Source of the DNA: Kitasatospora cinereorecta
Lineage (GTDB): Bacteria > Actinomycetota > Actinomycetes > Streptomycetales > Streptomycetaceae
Assembly: GCF_024172095.1 (NCBI RefSeq)
Contig: NZ_JAMZDX010000001.1
Coordinates: forward strand, 276,001-340,000
DNA: 64,000 bases
Reading direction: 5' to 3'
Shown: piece after piece, positions 30,792-39,769 of the stretch
Numbering within the stretch: position 1 is the first letter of the stretch
How the letters are laid out: each line of letters opens with the position of its first letter
Notes under the pieces: model-generated
The model's database searches: none
Seen by the model: only the letters and a program-made list of their open reading frames with translations
Told to the model about the DNA's origin: nothing
Made by a program: the position numbers and the translations under genes

Positions 30792-31646
30792 ATGATCGTC
30801 GTCACCGGAGCCACCGGACAGCTCGGCCGGCTGGTCGTGGAGGGCCTGCTGGCCAAGGTCCCGGCCGCGGAACTGGCGGTGGCCGTCCGCTCGCCGCAGA
30901 AGGCGGCCGACTGGGCCGCCCGCGGGGTCACCGTCCACCGGGTCGACTACGACGAGCCCGCCACGCTGGCCGCCGCCTTCGCGGCCGGCGACCGGGTGCT
31001 GCTGATCTCCGGCAGCGAGGTCGGCGCGCGCGTGCCGCAGCACACCGCGGTGGTCGAGGCGGCCCGGGCGGCGGGCGTGGCGCTGCTCGCGTACACCGGC
31101 ATCCTGGGCGGTGACGAGGCCTCCTTCGCGCTGGCCGACGAGCACAAGGCGACCGAGGCGGCGATCCGCGCCTCCGGCCTGCCCTTCGTCTTCCTGCGCA
31201 ACGGCTGGTACACCGAGAACTACACCGCCAACGCGGCCGGCAGCGTCGCGCACGGCGCCGTCCTGGGCAGCAACGGCGACGCCCGGATCGCCACCGCCGC
31301 CCGCCGCGACTACGCGGACGCCGCCGTCGAGGTGCTCACCGGCGAGGGCCACGAGGGGCGGGCGTACGAGCTGAGCGGCGACACGGCCTGGAGCTTCTCC
31401 GAGTACGCGGCCGAGCTGGCCGCGCACTCCGGTCGCCCGGTGGCCTACCGGGACCTGGGTGCCGAGGAGCACCGGCAGGCGCTGATCGGCCTCGGCCTGC
31501 CGGAGGGCTTCGCGACGATCCTGGTGGACGTGGACGCCGCCATCGCCCGCGGCGAACTGGCCCGCGACCGGGGCGAGTTGGGCCGGCTGATCGGCCGCCC
31601 GACCACCCCGATGGCCGAGACGGTTCGGGCGGCACTGGCGGGCTGA
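30792..31646 (+). CDS. NmrA-family NAD(P)-binding oxidoreductase (QOR2-like)
   Basis: A 284-residue Rossmann protein from ATG 30792, with AGGGAG 6-7 nt upstream. The dinucleotide motif is VTGATGQLGRLVVEGLL (about residues 4-20). The rest follows NAD(P)H-binding NmrA/SDR-a6 proteins such as E. coli YtfG: LLISGSEVGARVPQH, LAYTGILGGDEASF and RNGWYTENYT. These enzymes reduce quinones or act as redox sensors. It lacks a canonical SDR YxxxK. Pairing with an HxlR regulator on the opposite strand is a recurring arrangement and suggests induction by quinone or aldehyde stress (inference). Confidence 0.87.
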   Translation: MIVVTGATGQLGRLVVEGLLAKVPAAELAVAVRSPQKAADWAARGVTVHRVDYDEPATLAAAFAAGDRVLLISGSEVGARVPQHTAVVEAARAAGVALLAYTGILGGDEASFALADEHKATEAAIRASGLPFVFLRNGWYTENYTANAAGSVAHGAVLGSNGDARIATAARRDYADAAVEVLTGEGHEGRAYELSGDTAWSFSEYAAELAAHSGRPVAYRDLGAEEHRQALIGLGLPEGFATILVDVDAAIARGELARDRGELGRLIGRPTTPMAETVRAALAG

Positions 31647-31783
31647 GAGCGGACCCGCGCGGGGTCCGACGGGGCGCCCGTGACGGAACTGTCATGACCA
31701 AACCTGAGATACGGAGATGACAGCTCTGCCCTCGGCCCGCTACCGTCGAGCGGACGAACAGCACGCGCGGAGGGCAGGCCGGC

Positions 31784-32767
31784 ATGGCGGAGACCACGGG
31801 ACGGGAGGCCCGGACCGGGCTCTGGAACGGATTCGCCGCGTACGGCATCTGGGGGCTGTTCCCGCTCTTCTGGCCGCTGCTGGAGCCCGCCGGCGCCGCT
31901 GACATCCTCGCCAACCGGATGACCTGGTCCCTGGTGGCGGTCGCCCTGATGCTGCTGGTCCAGCGCCGCTGGGCATGGATCAGGCCGCTGCTCGCCCAGC
32001 CCCGCCGGCTCGCCCTCTCCGCCCTCGCCGCCGCGGTCATCTCGGTCAACTGGGGCGTCTACATCTGGGGCGTGAACTCCGGCCACGTGGTCGAGACCAG
32101 CCTCGGCTACTTCATCAACCCGCTGGTCACCATCGCCTTCGGCGTCCTGGTGCTGCGCGAGCGGCTGCGCCGGGCCCAGTGGGTCGCGGTCGGCATCGGC
32201 GCGGCGGCGGTCGCGGTGCTCTCGCTCGCCTACGGGCGGCTGCCCTGGATCGCCCTCACCCTGGCCCTCTCCTTCGCCACCTACGGCCTGCTGAAGAAGA
32301 AGATCGCCCTCGGCGGCCTGGAGAGCCTCGCGCTGGAGAGCGCCGCCATGTTCCCCTTCGCGGTGGCCTACCTGGTCTACCTGGCCGCCACCGGCCAGGG
32401 CACCCTCGGCCGGACCGTGGCCGGCGAGTACGGCTGGGGCCACTCCGGTCTGCTGATGCTCAGCGGACTGATCACCGCCGTCCCGCTGATGTGCTTCGGC
32501 GCGGCCGCCGTCCGGGTCCCGCTGACCACCCTCGGACTGCTCCAGTACCTGGCCCCGGTGTTCCAGTTCCTGATCGGCGTCGCGGTCTTCCACGAGTCCA
32601 TGCCGCCCGCCCGCTGGGCCGGCTTCGCCCTGGTCTGGGCCGCCCTCGCGGTCCTCACCTGGGACGCGCTGCGCCGGGTCCGCGCCGAGCGGACGACCGC
32701 CGCACGGCGGACGGCCGTGGCCGACACCGTCCCCGACCCCGCGGTGGCCGCCGAAACCGCGAGCTGA
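31784..32767 (+). CDS. rarD: EamA-family transporter RarD
   Basis: A 327-residue membrane protein with ten predicted helices in two EamA repeats. It shows the RarD-specific start GLWNGFAAYGIWGLFPLFWP, the VNWGVYIWGVNSGHVVETSL motif (about residues 87-106) and FINPLVTIAFGVLVLRERL. RarD was named for chloramphenicol sensitivity in Pseudomonas; the substrate is not known. ATG 31784 is used, with a GGCAGG stretch upstream. It converges with the solute-binding protein gene; a 20-bp tandem duplication lies between them. Confidence 0.88.
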   Translation: MAETTGREARTGLWNGFAAYGIWGLFPLFWPLLEPAGAADILANRMTWSLVAVALMLLVQRRWAWIRPLLAQPRRLALSALAAAVISVNWGVYIWGVNSGHVVETSLGYFINPLVTIAFGVLVLRERLRRAQWVAVGIGAAAVAVLSLAYGRLPWIALTLALSFATYGLLKKKIALGGLESLALESAAMFPFAVAYLVYLAATGQGTLGRTVAGEYGWGHSGLLMLSGLITAVPLMCFGAAAVRVPLTTLGLLQYLAPVFQFLIGVAVFHESMPPARWAGFALVWAALAVLTWDALRRVRAERTTAARRTAVADTVPDPAVAAETAS

Positions 32768-32778
32768 GCACTGCCGGA

Positions 32779-32818
32779 CGGCGGGAGGCTCAGGCGCCCG
32801 GCGGGAGGCTCAGGCGCC
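32779..32818. repeat. Perfect tandem duplication of 20 bp at a stop codon
   Basis: CGGCGGGAGGCTCAGGCGCC occurs at 32779-32798 and again at 32799-32818. The second copy contains the TCA (32810-32812) that is the stop codon of the leftward solute-binding protein gene, so the last codons and stop of that gene were duplicated just outside it. Confidence 0.85.
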
Positions 32819-34075
32819 GCCCGCCAGGTCGGTTCCCAGCCGCGCCGGGTCCCGGTGGGCCAGGAACGCCTTCAGCGCCTCGTCCACCGCCGCCCGCCGC
32901 CCGGCCCCGAGCAGACCGCCGTGGGCCAGCGAGTCCAGCGGGCGACCGCCGTCCCACTGCTCGAGCGACCAGCGCGGGTACGGACCGAACAGCGCCCGCG
33001 CCGACTCCGGCAGACCGGTTCGGGCCGGCACCGCGCCGCGGGCCCCGTTCAACGCCAACTGCCCGTCCAGGCTGCCGCACTCCGCCAACCAGGCCAGCGC
33101 CGCCCGCCGGTGCCGGGCCCCCCGGGGCAGGGTGAACGCGTCCACCCGGCACTGGAACACCCCGTCCGTCCCCGGCGCCACCGCCCACCGGTAGCCGGTG
33201 GACGGCCGCAGGCCGAGCGTCTCGCGCAGCGCACCCTCCGCCCAGTCCCCGGTCAGTTGGTAGCCCGCCCGGTCGGTGCCGACCAGCCGGGTCGCCTCCG
33301 CCCAATCCTCGCCCGCGTCCACCTCGCCGGCCAGCGCCAGCACCGCCGCCAGATCGTGCAGCGCCCCCGCGACCCGCGGCCCCGACCAGTCGGCGCCCGG
33401 CTGCCACAGCGCCGTCCACGCCTGCGGGCCGAGCGCGGCCAGCAGCAGCGTCTCCAGCCACTGCGCCACCCCCTGCAGCCCGCCCACCGCGAGCGGCAGC
33501 AGGCCCGCCGCCGCGACCCGCCGCAGACCCGCCAGCAACTCGGTCACCGAACGCGGCGCCGGATCGGCCCCGGCCTCGTCCAGCACCGCGGGGGAGGACC
33601 AGAGCAGATTGGCCCGGCGCACCCCCGCCGGGACCGCGTAGTACCCGCCGCGCACCCGCAACCGGGGCAGCAGCGCCGGCGGCAGGACGTCCTCCCAGCC
33701 CTGCTCGGCGAACAGCGCGTCCAGGCACTCTAGCCGGCCGTCGGCCACCTGCGCGGCCAACTCCTCGCCGCCGCGGCAGTGGAAGCTGTCCGGCGGGTCC
33801 CCGGCCGCCAGCCGGCGCTCCAGCGCCGCCCCCGCATCGACGGCGGCCGAGCCCTCCGTGAAGGTGACGTCCGGCGCCCGGCCCTTGAAGTCGGCCAGCA
33901 GCGCGAGCAGGCCGTTGGCCTCCGCCCCCGACGTCCACGGGGTGCACACCTCCAGCAGCCCCGCCGGACCCGCCCCGTCGGCCCGCGCCGCCGACGCCCG
34001 GGTGCACCGCGCCAGCAGCGACCCGCCGGCCACCGCGGCACCGGCCAGCAGGAGTCTTCGACGACGGATCGACAC
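32810..34075 (-). CDS. Exported ABC-type extracellular solute-binding protein (orphan)
   Basis: About 421 residues from GTG 34075, chosen because GGAG sits 4-5 nt upstream; an ATG at 34126 would add 17 residues. The N-terminus SIRRRRLLLAGAAVAGGS is twin-arginine-like, with a Cys at residue 24 in LLARC. Arg at -1 makes this a poor lipobox, so it may be a non-classical lipoprotein or simply secreted. The body resembles family 1 sugar-binding proteins (ADFKGRAPDVTFTEGSAAVD; GGYYAVPAGVRRANLLWSS; STGYRWAVAPGTDGVF). No permease or ATPase gene is adjacent, so the transporter partner is unknown. Confidence 0.8.
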   Translation of the reverse strand: MSIRRRRLLLAGAAVAGGSLLARCTRASAARADGAGPAGLLEVCTPWTSGAEANGLLALLADFKGRAPDVTFTEGSAAVDAGAALERRLAAGDPPDSFHCRGGEELAAQVADGRLECLDALFAEQGWEDVLPPALLPRLRVRGGYYAVPAGVRRANLLWSSPAVLDEAGADPAPRSVTELLAGLRRVAAAGLLPLAVGGLQGVAQWLETLLLAALGPQAWTALWQPGADWSGPRVAGALHDLAAVLALAGEVDAGEDWAEATRLVGTDRAGYQLTGDWAEGALRETLGLRPSTGYRWAVAPGTDGVFQCRVDAFTLPRGARHRRAALAWLAECGSLDGQLALNGARGAVPARTGLPESARALFGPYPRWSLEQWDGGRPLDSLAHGGLLGAGRRAAVDEALKAFLAHRDPARLGTDLAGGA

Positions 34076-34179
34076 GGTGCTCCAGAGGGACGGACGGACG
34101 GCGGGAGAGGGCGGTGCCAGCGGCATCCCACCGGTCGGCCGCGCCGCCCGTCAAGGCCCGTGCACGGCGTACGGACGGG

Positions 34180-34232
34180 GCGGGCGCGGGGGCGGCGCGG
34201 CGTGGGCGCGAAGCGGGCGCGGGGGCGGCGCG
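34180..34232. repeat. 20-bp G-rich direct repeat pair
   Basis: GCGGGCGCGGGGGCGGCGCG occurs at 34180-34199 and 34213-34232, in the gap between the solute-binding protein gene and the small + strand gene. The + strand has several runs of three to five G and could form a quadruplex. Confidence 0.6.
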
Positions 34233-34353
34233 AGGGGCGGGCGCGGCCGGGCCGAGAACGCCTCCGTGAGATCTCCTCAAGCGGACGGCAGTGCTGCTAA
34301 CGTGCGGGTGCTGAATCGACCCGCCACTCGGCGCGCGTCCCAGGAGGGCTGGC

Positions 34354-34764
34354 ATGGTCCACCTCATCGGGCAGATCACCCCCGGCTTCCGGCCGGGCGG
34401 CGCCCCCGGACCGCTGCGCCGCGTCCGGGCCCGCGCCGGCCTGCCCGACGCCCCCGTCCGGGTCCCGGCCGTCCGCCGCGAACCCACCGCCTCCGAGACC
34501 GGCGAACTCCTCATCACCCACGGCGCCGACGGCCGCGCCGCCACCATCCAGTGGCAGCGCCCCGGCGGCCCCGCCATCCGCCTGGAACCCCCCTACCGCC
34601 TCGACCGCGTCGACCTCAAGGGCTCCTACCGGGCCCGCCTCCACGGCCTCACCGCCGGCATCCGCCTGGTCTGCCGCGACCACTCCCCCCTCTTCCTCAT
34701 CGCCCCCCGCCAACTCCCCGTCCTCGCCCTCGCCGCCGCCACCTCCCGCACCACGCTCCCGTAG
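34354..34764 (+). CDS. Hypothetical protein
   Basis: A 136-residue protein from ATG 34354, preceded by AGGAGG about 6 nt upstream. It begins VHLIGQITPGFRPGGAPGPL and contains VDLKGSYRARLHGL and IRLVCRDHSPLFLIAP. The composition is beta-rich with no membrane segment or recognised motif, and I do not recognise a family. It lies directly upstream of the toxin-antitoxin pair but has its own ribosome binding site. Confidence 0.6.
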   Translation: MVHLIGQITPGFRPGGAPGPLRRVRARAGLPDAPVRVPAVRREPTASETGELLITHGADGRAATIQWQRPGGPAIRLEPPYRLDRVDLKGSYRARLHGLTAGIRLVCRDHSPLFLIAPRQLPVLALAAATSRTTLP

Positions 34765-34806
34765 GCCCGGTCGAATCTTCCTACCGCCGGTGCTACGTTT
34801 TTCGGT

Positions 34807-35055
34807 ATGAGCACTCACGCGATGCCCAACCCCGAGCGGGCGACCAAGAGATCCGTCTCCCTGCCGGGCTCGCTGGTCGAGGAGATCGAGGAGCGCACGG
34901 GCAAGACCGGATTCTCGTCCGTGGTCTCCGAAGCCCTCGAGCAGTGGCTCGCCATGGCCAAGCTCCGTGAGGTGATCGAGGCGGACCGCAGGCACGGCCC
35001 CGTCTCCGAGGACGCGCGGCGATGGGCGGAGGACCAGTGGTCAGCAAGCGCCTGA
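34807..35055 (+). CDS. VapB-type ribbon-helix-helix antitoxin (putative)
   Basis: An 82-residue protein whose N-terminal part (RATKRSVSLPGSLVEEIEER, about residues 12-31) fits a short beta strand followed by helices, as in ribbon-helix-helix antitoxins. The charged C-terminal part would bind the toxin. It overlaps the following PIN-domain gene by 19 bp, the normal order of VapBC modules. It probably represses its own promoter (family knowledge). Confidence 0.75.
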   Translation: MSTHAMPNPERATKRSVSLPGSLVEEIEERTGKTGFSSVVSEALEQWLAMAKLREVIEADRRHGPVSEDARRWAEDQWSASA

Positions 35056-35486
35056 AGGCCAAGGTCCGCCAAGGCGGGACGCTGGCCCTCGACGCCCAGG
35101 GGTTCTCGCTCCACATCGACTACGACGAGCGGCTCAAGGCCCTCGTCGAACTGGCGGAGCGGGACGGCGCGCGGGTCGTCCTGTCGGCCCTCACCCCGCT
35201 CGAGGTGCAGCGCTCCGGCCGGGCGGCCCAGCGCCGGGAGTTCCTGCTGTCCCGCTTCGACGTGGTGCCGGTCGGCGACCGGATCGTCGAGACGGCGGGG
35301 GCGCTGCTCCGGGAGAGCGGACTGGACGGCCACGAGTGCCTGGTGGACGCGGTCGTGGTCGCCACCGCGGCGTCGGGCCTCGCCCCGGTGCGGCTGGTCA
35401 CCTCGGACCGCTCGCACATCCCCCTGCTGTGCAAGGCCGCGGAGAAGCTTCCCGGCGAGCCGTCGGTGAAGCTCATCGTCGTCTGA
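35037..35486 (+). CDS. PIN-domain toxin (VapC-like)
   Basis: About 149 residues. GTG 35037 is preferred since GGAGG (35028-35032) is 4 nt upstream; an ATG at 35022 would add five residues. The PIN fold acidic residues are visible: Asp in TLALDAQG (about residue 19), Glu in SALTPLEVQR, Asp in CLVDAVVVATAA and Asp in LVTSDRSH. PIN toxins are magnesium-dependent ribonucleases, typically cutting tRNA or rRNA. It is paired with the antitoxin gene just upstream. A symmetric hairpin terminator follows. Confidence 0.78.
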   Translation: MVSKRLKAKVRQGGTLALDAQGFSLHIDYDERLKALVELAERDGARVVLSALTPLEVQRSGRAAQRREFLLSRFDVVPVGDRIVETAGALLRESGLDGHECLVDAVVVATAASGLAPVRLVTSDRSHIPLLCKAAEKLPGEPSVKLIVV

Positions 35487-35500
35487 CCCCCGGACAGCGA

Positions 35501-35538
35501 CCGTGCCCCCGCCCGCCGATCGGCGAGCAGGGGCACGG
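35501..35538. terminator. Bidirectional hairpin terminator
   Basis: CCGTGCCCC (35501-35509) pairs with 35530-35538. Inside lies a second palindrome, CGCCGATCGGCG. It separates the toxin gene from the convergent exported-protein gene. Confidence 0.75.
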
Positions 35539-35555
35539 GTCCGCCGGAGCGGGGG

Positions 35556-36794
35556 TTACTTGGCCGCGGCGGCGGACTGGAGGAGCTGGGGGGTGACGGC
35601 GCCGGCGAAGATGCGGCCGTCGTCGGTCAGCAGGACGTTGACCACGTGGGTGCCGACCAGGGTGCCGCCGGGGACGGACTTGCCGAGGGACTTGGCGATC
35701 GACGGGAGGCCCTGCGGGGCGTCGCCGGACTTGCCGGTGGCGGGGGCGCCGGTGGGCGAGGAGAGGGAGAGGACCGAGGTCCAGCCCTCGCCGATCACCT
35801 TGGGCTGGGCGCCCTTGCCGTCCGGGAGGCCCTTCGGGAGTTCGCCGACGCCCGGCAGGGCGTGCTCGGCCGCGCCCTTGCCGCCGTCCTTGCCGTCGGC
35901 CTGCTGCTCGGTCACCTTGGCGCCCTTGGGCGGGGTGAAGGAGAAGGTCGAGGCGGCCGGCGCGGCGAAGGAGACCGAGCTGAAGTGGGCATCCAGCACC
36001 TTGGTGCCGTCCACCGAGCGGACCTGGACGCCGAGCGGCACCCCGCGCTCGGAGTCCACCGAGATCCGCACCTCGGCGACGGTCGACCCCTGCTGCGCGG
36101 GCTTGACGCTCAGCCGGTACGCGGAGCGCCCGGCCACGCTCTCGGTGCCGTCGACCGTCACGGTGGTGGTCGCCGCACTGGCGGCCAGGAAGCGCTTGGC
36201 CAGCTCCTGCGGGGTGACCGACCCCATCGGGCCCATCGCACCCTTGGCGTCGCCCGCGTGCCCGGCGGACTTCGGGGCGGTCAGGTGCAGCGCCTCCTGG
36301 TGGGCGCCGTCGTAGGCCCACACCTGGTCGCCGTCGTGCACCAGCTGGTAGCCGGCCTTGTCGCCGAGCAGTTCGATCCGCTGCTTGTCGGGGCCGGCGG
36401 CGGCCACGTTCAGGGTGTGGTCACCGCCGAGCAGTTCGAGCGCCTTGGACTGCGGCGCGACCCCGGTGCCGCCGGAGCCGACCCCGCCGCCGGCGATCGC
36501 GCCGAGCCCGGAGCCGCCGAGGCCGGAGCCCCCGGCGAGGCTCAGCAACTGGGTCGGCAGGCCCAGGTCGGCGCTGACCCGCACCGTGCCGCTGAAGGTG
36601 TCGGTGTCGGCCGCCAGCACCTTGGCGACCAACTGCTCCGCCGAGACCTGCGGCAGGTTGGGTGCCGAGTCGCTGGCCAGCGCCGGCACCAGGCCGACCC
36701 CGGCTGCGGCGGCGGCCGCCACGGCCACCGGTAGCGCCACCCGGACCGCCGTCCGCCGGCGCGACTTCCACGGCGTCGTCTGCTGCTCCACCAC
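35556..36794 (-). CDS. Exported LolA/RseB-fold protein (DUF2092-like)
   Basis: About 412 residues. GTG 36794 or 36791 follow GAGGAGGGG by 5 or 8 nt; I use 36794. After WKSRRRTAVRV comes a hydrophobic anchor or signal segment (about residues 18-38), then VSAEQLVAKVLAADTDTFSG. That segment starts the beta-barrel-like fold shared by LolA, RseB and the DUF2092 proteins of actinobacteria. A Gly-rich loop (GGSGLGGSGLGAIAGGG) and an Asp/Gly-rich linker (EQQADGKDGGKGAAEH) are inserted. Likely a surface or periplasm-like sensor or lipid-binding protein; the exact role is unknown. It diverges from fbiC. Confidence 0.75.
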   Translation of the reverse strand: MVEQQTTPWKSRRRTAVRVALPVAVAAAAAAGVGLVPALASDSAPNLPQVSAEQLVAKVLAADTDTFSGTVRVSADLGLPTQLLSLAGGSGLGGSGLGAIAGGGVGSGGTGVAPQSKALELLGGDHTLNVAAAGPDKQRIELLGDKAGYQLVHDGDQVWAYDGAHQEALHLTAPKSAGHAGDAKGAMGPMGSVTPQELAKRFLAASAATTTVTVDGTESVAGRSAYRLSVKPAQQGSTVAEVRISVDSERGVPLGVQVRSVDGTKVLDAHFSSVSFAAPAASTFSFTPPKGAKVTEQQADGKDGGKGAAEHALPGVGELPKGLPDGKGAQPKVIGEGWTSVLSLSSPTGAPATGKSGDAPQGLPSIAKSLGKSVPGGTLVGTHVVNVLLTDDGRIFAGAVTPQLLQSAAAAK

Positions 36795-36989
36795 GAACCC
36801 CTCCTCGCTGTCCCGCGCGCCCACCCGGCCCACGGCCCGTTCTTGCCCTTTCCATTACAGGCCCCCGCAAGGCCCCTGGCATCGGCCCGCAGGGCCACAT
36901 CGGTGTACGCCTCGCGGCGCAGGCGACCCTGAGCCCGCCTCAGGGTCGCGTACTCCTCGGGGTGGAACCCGTTCACGTATCGTCACTGC

Positions 36990-39575
36990 ATGACCGCATC
37001 GGACCTCCCGCAGCCCGCCCCCACCGCCAACGCGATGCGTCGCGCCCTGCGCCGCGCCAGGGACGGCGTGGCGCTGGACACCGCCGAGGCGGCCGTCCTG
37101 CTGCGGGCGCACGGTGCGGACCTGGCGGACCTGTGCGCGAGCGCGGCCCGGGTGCGGGACGCGGGGCTGGCGGCGGCCGGGCGGCCCGGGGTGATCACGT
37201 ACTCGAAGAAGGTCTTCATCCCGCTCACCCGGCTCTGCCGGGACCGCTGCCACTACTGCACCTTCGTCACCGTGCCGGGGAAGCTGGAGCGGGCCGGGCA
37301 CGGGATGTACCTGTCCCCGGACGAGGTGCTGGAGATCGCCCGTCAGGGCGCCGCGATGGGCTGCAAGGAGGCGCTGTTCACCCTCGGCGACCGTCCGGAG
37401 GACCGCTGGCCGCAGGCCCGCGCCTGGCTGGACGCGCACGGTTACGACGACACCCTGGCGTACGTGCGGGCGATGTCGATCCGGGTGCTGGAGGAGACCG
37501 GTCTGCTGCCGCACCTCAACCCGGGGGTGCTGGGCTGGACGGACTTCCAGCGGCTCAAGCCGGTCGCCCCCTCGATGGGGATGATGCTGGAGACCACCGC
37601 GACCCGGCTGTGGTCCGAGCAGGGCGGCCCGCACTTCGGTTCGCCGGACAAGGAGCCGGCGGTCCGGTTGCGAGTGCTGGAGGACGCCGGGCGCAGCGCC
37701 GTCCCGTTCACCACCGGGGTGCTGATCGGGATCGGCGAGACGTACGAGGAGCGGGCCGAGGCGCTGTTCGCGATCCGCCGGGTGGCCCGGCAGTACCACG
37801 GCGTGCAGGAGGTGATCGTGCAGAACTTCCGCGCCAAGCCGGACACCGCGATGCGGGCCATGCCGGACGCGGAGGCCGCGGAGCTGGCCGCGGCGATCGC
37901 GGTCGCCCGGCTGGTGCTCGGCCCGTCCGCCCGGATCCAGGCGCCGCCGAACCTGGTGGACGCCGAGTACGGGCTGATCATCGGCGCGGGCATCGACGAC
38001 TGGGGCGGGGTCTCCCCGCTCACCCCGGACCACGTCAACCCGGAGCGCCCCTGGCCGCACATCGAGGAACTGGCGGCCCGCACCGCCGAGTCCGGCTTCG
38101 CCCTGCGCGAGCGGCTGACGGTGTATCCGGAGTACCTGCAGCGCGGCGAGCCGTGGCTCGACCCGCGGCTGCTGCCGCACGTGCGGGCGTTGGCCGACCC
38201 GGAGACCGGGCTGGCCCGGGAGGACGCCGTCCCGGCCGGGCTGCCCTGGCAGGAGCCGGAGGACCTGCCCGCCGCGTACGGCCGCACCGACCTGCACACC
38301 GCGATCGACACCGAGGGCCGCACCGGCGACCGCCGCGCCGACTTCGACGAGGTGTACGGCGACTGGGAGGCGCTGCGCGAGCAACTGCCCCGGCAGGGCG
38401 CGCCGGAGCGGGTCGAGGGCGACCTGCGGGCGGCGCTCGCGGTGGCCGCCGACGACCCGACCCGGCTGACCGACGCCCAGGCGCTCGCCCTGTTCGGGGC
38501 GGACGGCCCGGCCCTGGACGCGCTCTGCCGGATCGCCGACGACGTGCGCCGCGCGGCGGTCGGCGAGGAGGTGACCTACTGCGTCACCCGGAACATCAAC
38601 TTCACCAACGTCTGCTACACCGGCTGCCGGTTCTGCGCCTTCGCCCAGCGCCGCACCGACGCCGACGCCTACACCCTCTCGCTCGACCAGGTCGCCGAGC
38701 GGGCGGCCCAGGCCTGGGAGGTGGGCGCCACCGAGGTCTGCATGCAGGGCGGCATCCACCCGGACCTGCCCGGCACCGCGTACTTCGACATCGCCCGAGC
38801 GGTGAAGGCCCGGGTGCCCGGCATCCATGTGCACGCCTTCTCGCCGATGGAGGTGGTCAACGGCGCGACCCGGACCGGCCTGTCGATCCGGGACTGGCTG
38901 CAGCGCGCCAAGGAGGCCGGCCTGGACACCATCCCGGGCACCGCGGCCGAGATCCTGGACGACGAGATCCGCTGGGTGCTCACCAAGGGCAAGCTGCCCG
39001 CCGCCACCTGGGTCGACGTGGTCACCACCGCCCACGAGCTGGGCATCCGCTCCTCGTCCACGATGATGTACGGCCACGTGGACACCCCGGCGCACTGGCT
39101 CGGGCACCTGCGGCTGCTGGCGGAGATCCAGCAGCGCACCGGCGGCTTCACCGAGTTTGTCACGCTGCCGTTCGTGCACACCAACGCGCCGGTGTACCTG
39201 GCCGGGATCGCCCGGCCCGGCCCGACCGCGCGCGACAACCGGGCGGTGGTGGCGATGGCCCGGCTGCTGCTCCACCCGCACATCCCCAACATCCAGACCA
39301 GCTGGGTGAAGCTGGGCGCGGAGGGCGCGGCCGAGATGCTCCGCTCGGGCGCCAACGACCTGGGCGGCACGCTGATGGAGGAGACCATCTCCCGGATGGC
39401 CGGGTCCTCGTACGGCAGCTACAAGTCGGTCCGCGACCTGGAGGCGATCGCCGAGGCCGCCGGCCGCCCGGCCCGGCAGCGCACCACCACCTACGGCGTG
39501 GTGGAGCCCGAGCGCCGGGCCGCCGCGCTGGCCTCCGACGGGCACCTGCCGAGGCTGCTGCCGGTCCTGGACTGA
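36990..39575 (+). CDS. fbiC: FO synthase (CofG-CofH fusion)
   Basis: An 861-residue bifunctional radical SAM enzyme that makes FO, the deazaflavin core of coenzyme F420, from a ribityl-diaminouracil and tyrosine. Two radical SAM clusters are visible: Cys83, Cys87 and Cys90 (CRDRCHYC) in the N-terminal CofG half, and Cys542, Cys546 and Cys549 (CYTGCRFC) in the C-terminal CofH half. A TPGEPPEH-like hinge is absent; the link is a charged stretch around residues 430-490. The fused form is typical of actinobacteria. It diverges from the LolA-like gene and ends about 195 bp before the ADP-ribosylglycohydrolase. Confidence 0.95.
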   Translation: MTASDLPQPAPTANAMRRALRRARDGVALDTAEAAVLLRAHGADLADLCASAARVRDAGLAAAGRPGVITYSKKVFIPLTRLCRDRCHYCTFVTVPGKLERAGHGMYLSPDEVLEIARQGAAMGCKEALFTLGDRPEDRWPQARAWLDAHGYDDTLAYVRAMSIRVLEETGLLPHLNPGVLGWTDFQRLKPVAPSMGMMLETTATRLWSEQGGPHFGSPDKEPAVRLRVLEDAGRSAVPFTTGVLIGIGETYEERAEALFAIRRVARQYHGVQEVIVQNFRAKPDTAMRAMPDAEAAELAAAIAVARLVLGPSARIQAPPNLVDAEYGLIIGAGIDDWGGVSPLTPDHVNPERPWPHIEELAARTAESGFALRERLTVYPEYLQRGEPWLDPRLLPHVRALADPETGLAREDAVPAGLPWQEPEDLPAAYGRTDLHTAIDTEGRTGDRRADFDEVYGDWEALREQLPRQGAPERVEGDLRAALAVAADDPTRLTDAQALALFGADGPALDALCRIADDVRRAAVGEEVTYCVTRNINFTNVCYTGCRFCAFAQRRTDADAYTLSLDQVAERAAQAWEVGATEVCMQGGIHPDLPGTAYFDIARAVKARVPGIHVHAFSPMEVVNGATRTGLSIRDWLQRAKEAGLDTIPGTAAEILDDEIRWVLTKGKLPAATWVDVVTTAHELGIRSSSTMMYGHVDTPAHWLGHLRLLAEIQQRTGGFTEFVTLPFVHTNAPVYLAGIARPGPTARDNRAVVAMARLLLHPHIPNIQTSWVKLGAEGAAEMLRSGANDLGGTLMEETISRMAGSSYGSYKSVRDLEAIAEAAGRPARQRTTTYGVVEPERRAAALASDGHLPRLLPVLD

Positions 39576-39769
39576 GCGCGCGGTCCGCCGGGCGCGGGTG
39601 GTGGTGATGGGCGGGAACGGTAGAGATCGCGCGTTCGACCCCGGTGACCTGCGAATCTCCCCGATACAACAAAGTGTTGACGATCTGTCGTTCGACTCCG
39701 CCCCTGGATTCGTCGAGGTCTTCGAATACAGTGCACCCCTGTCAGGACCCCGACGAAAGGCAGCGCTTC

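Noticed and set aside
31689..31723. Inverted repeat CTGTCAT ... ATGACAG upstream of rarD
   Set aside because: Arms of only 7 bp with a 21-bp spacer are expected by chance; no supporting context.
34297..34995. Minus-strand frame of 232 codons opposite the hypothetical gene and antitoxin
   Set aside because: The plus-strand genes have AGGAGG and toxin-antitoxin context; the minus frame is Gly/Ala/Asp-rich without motifs.
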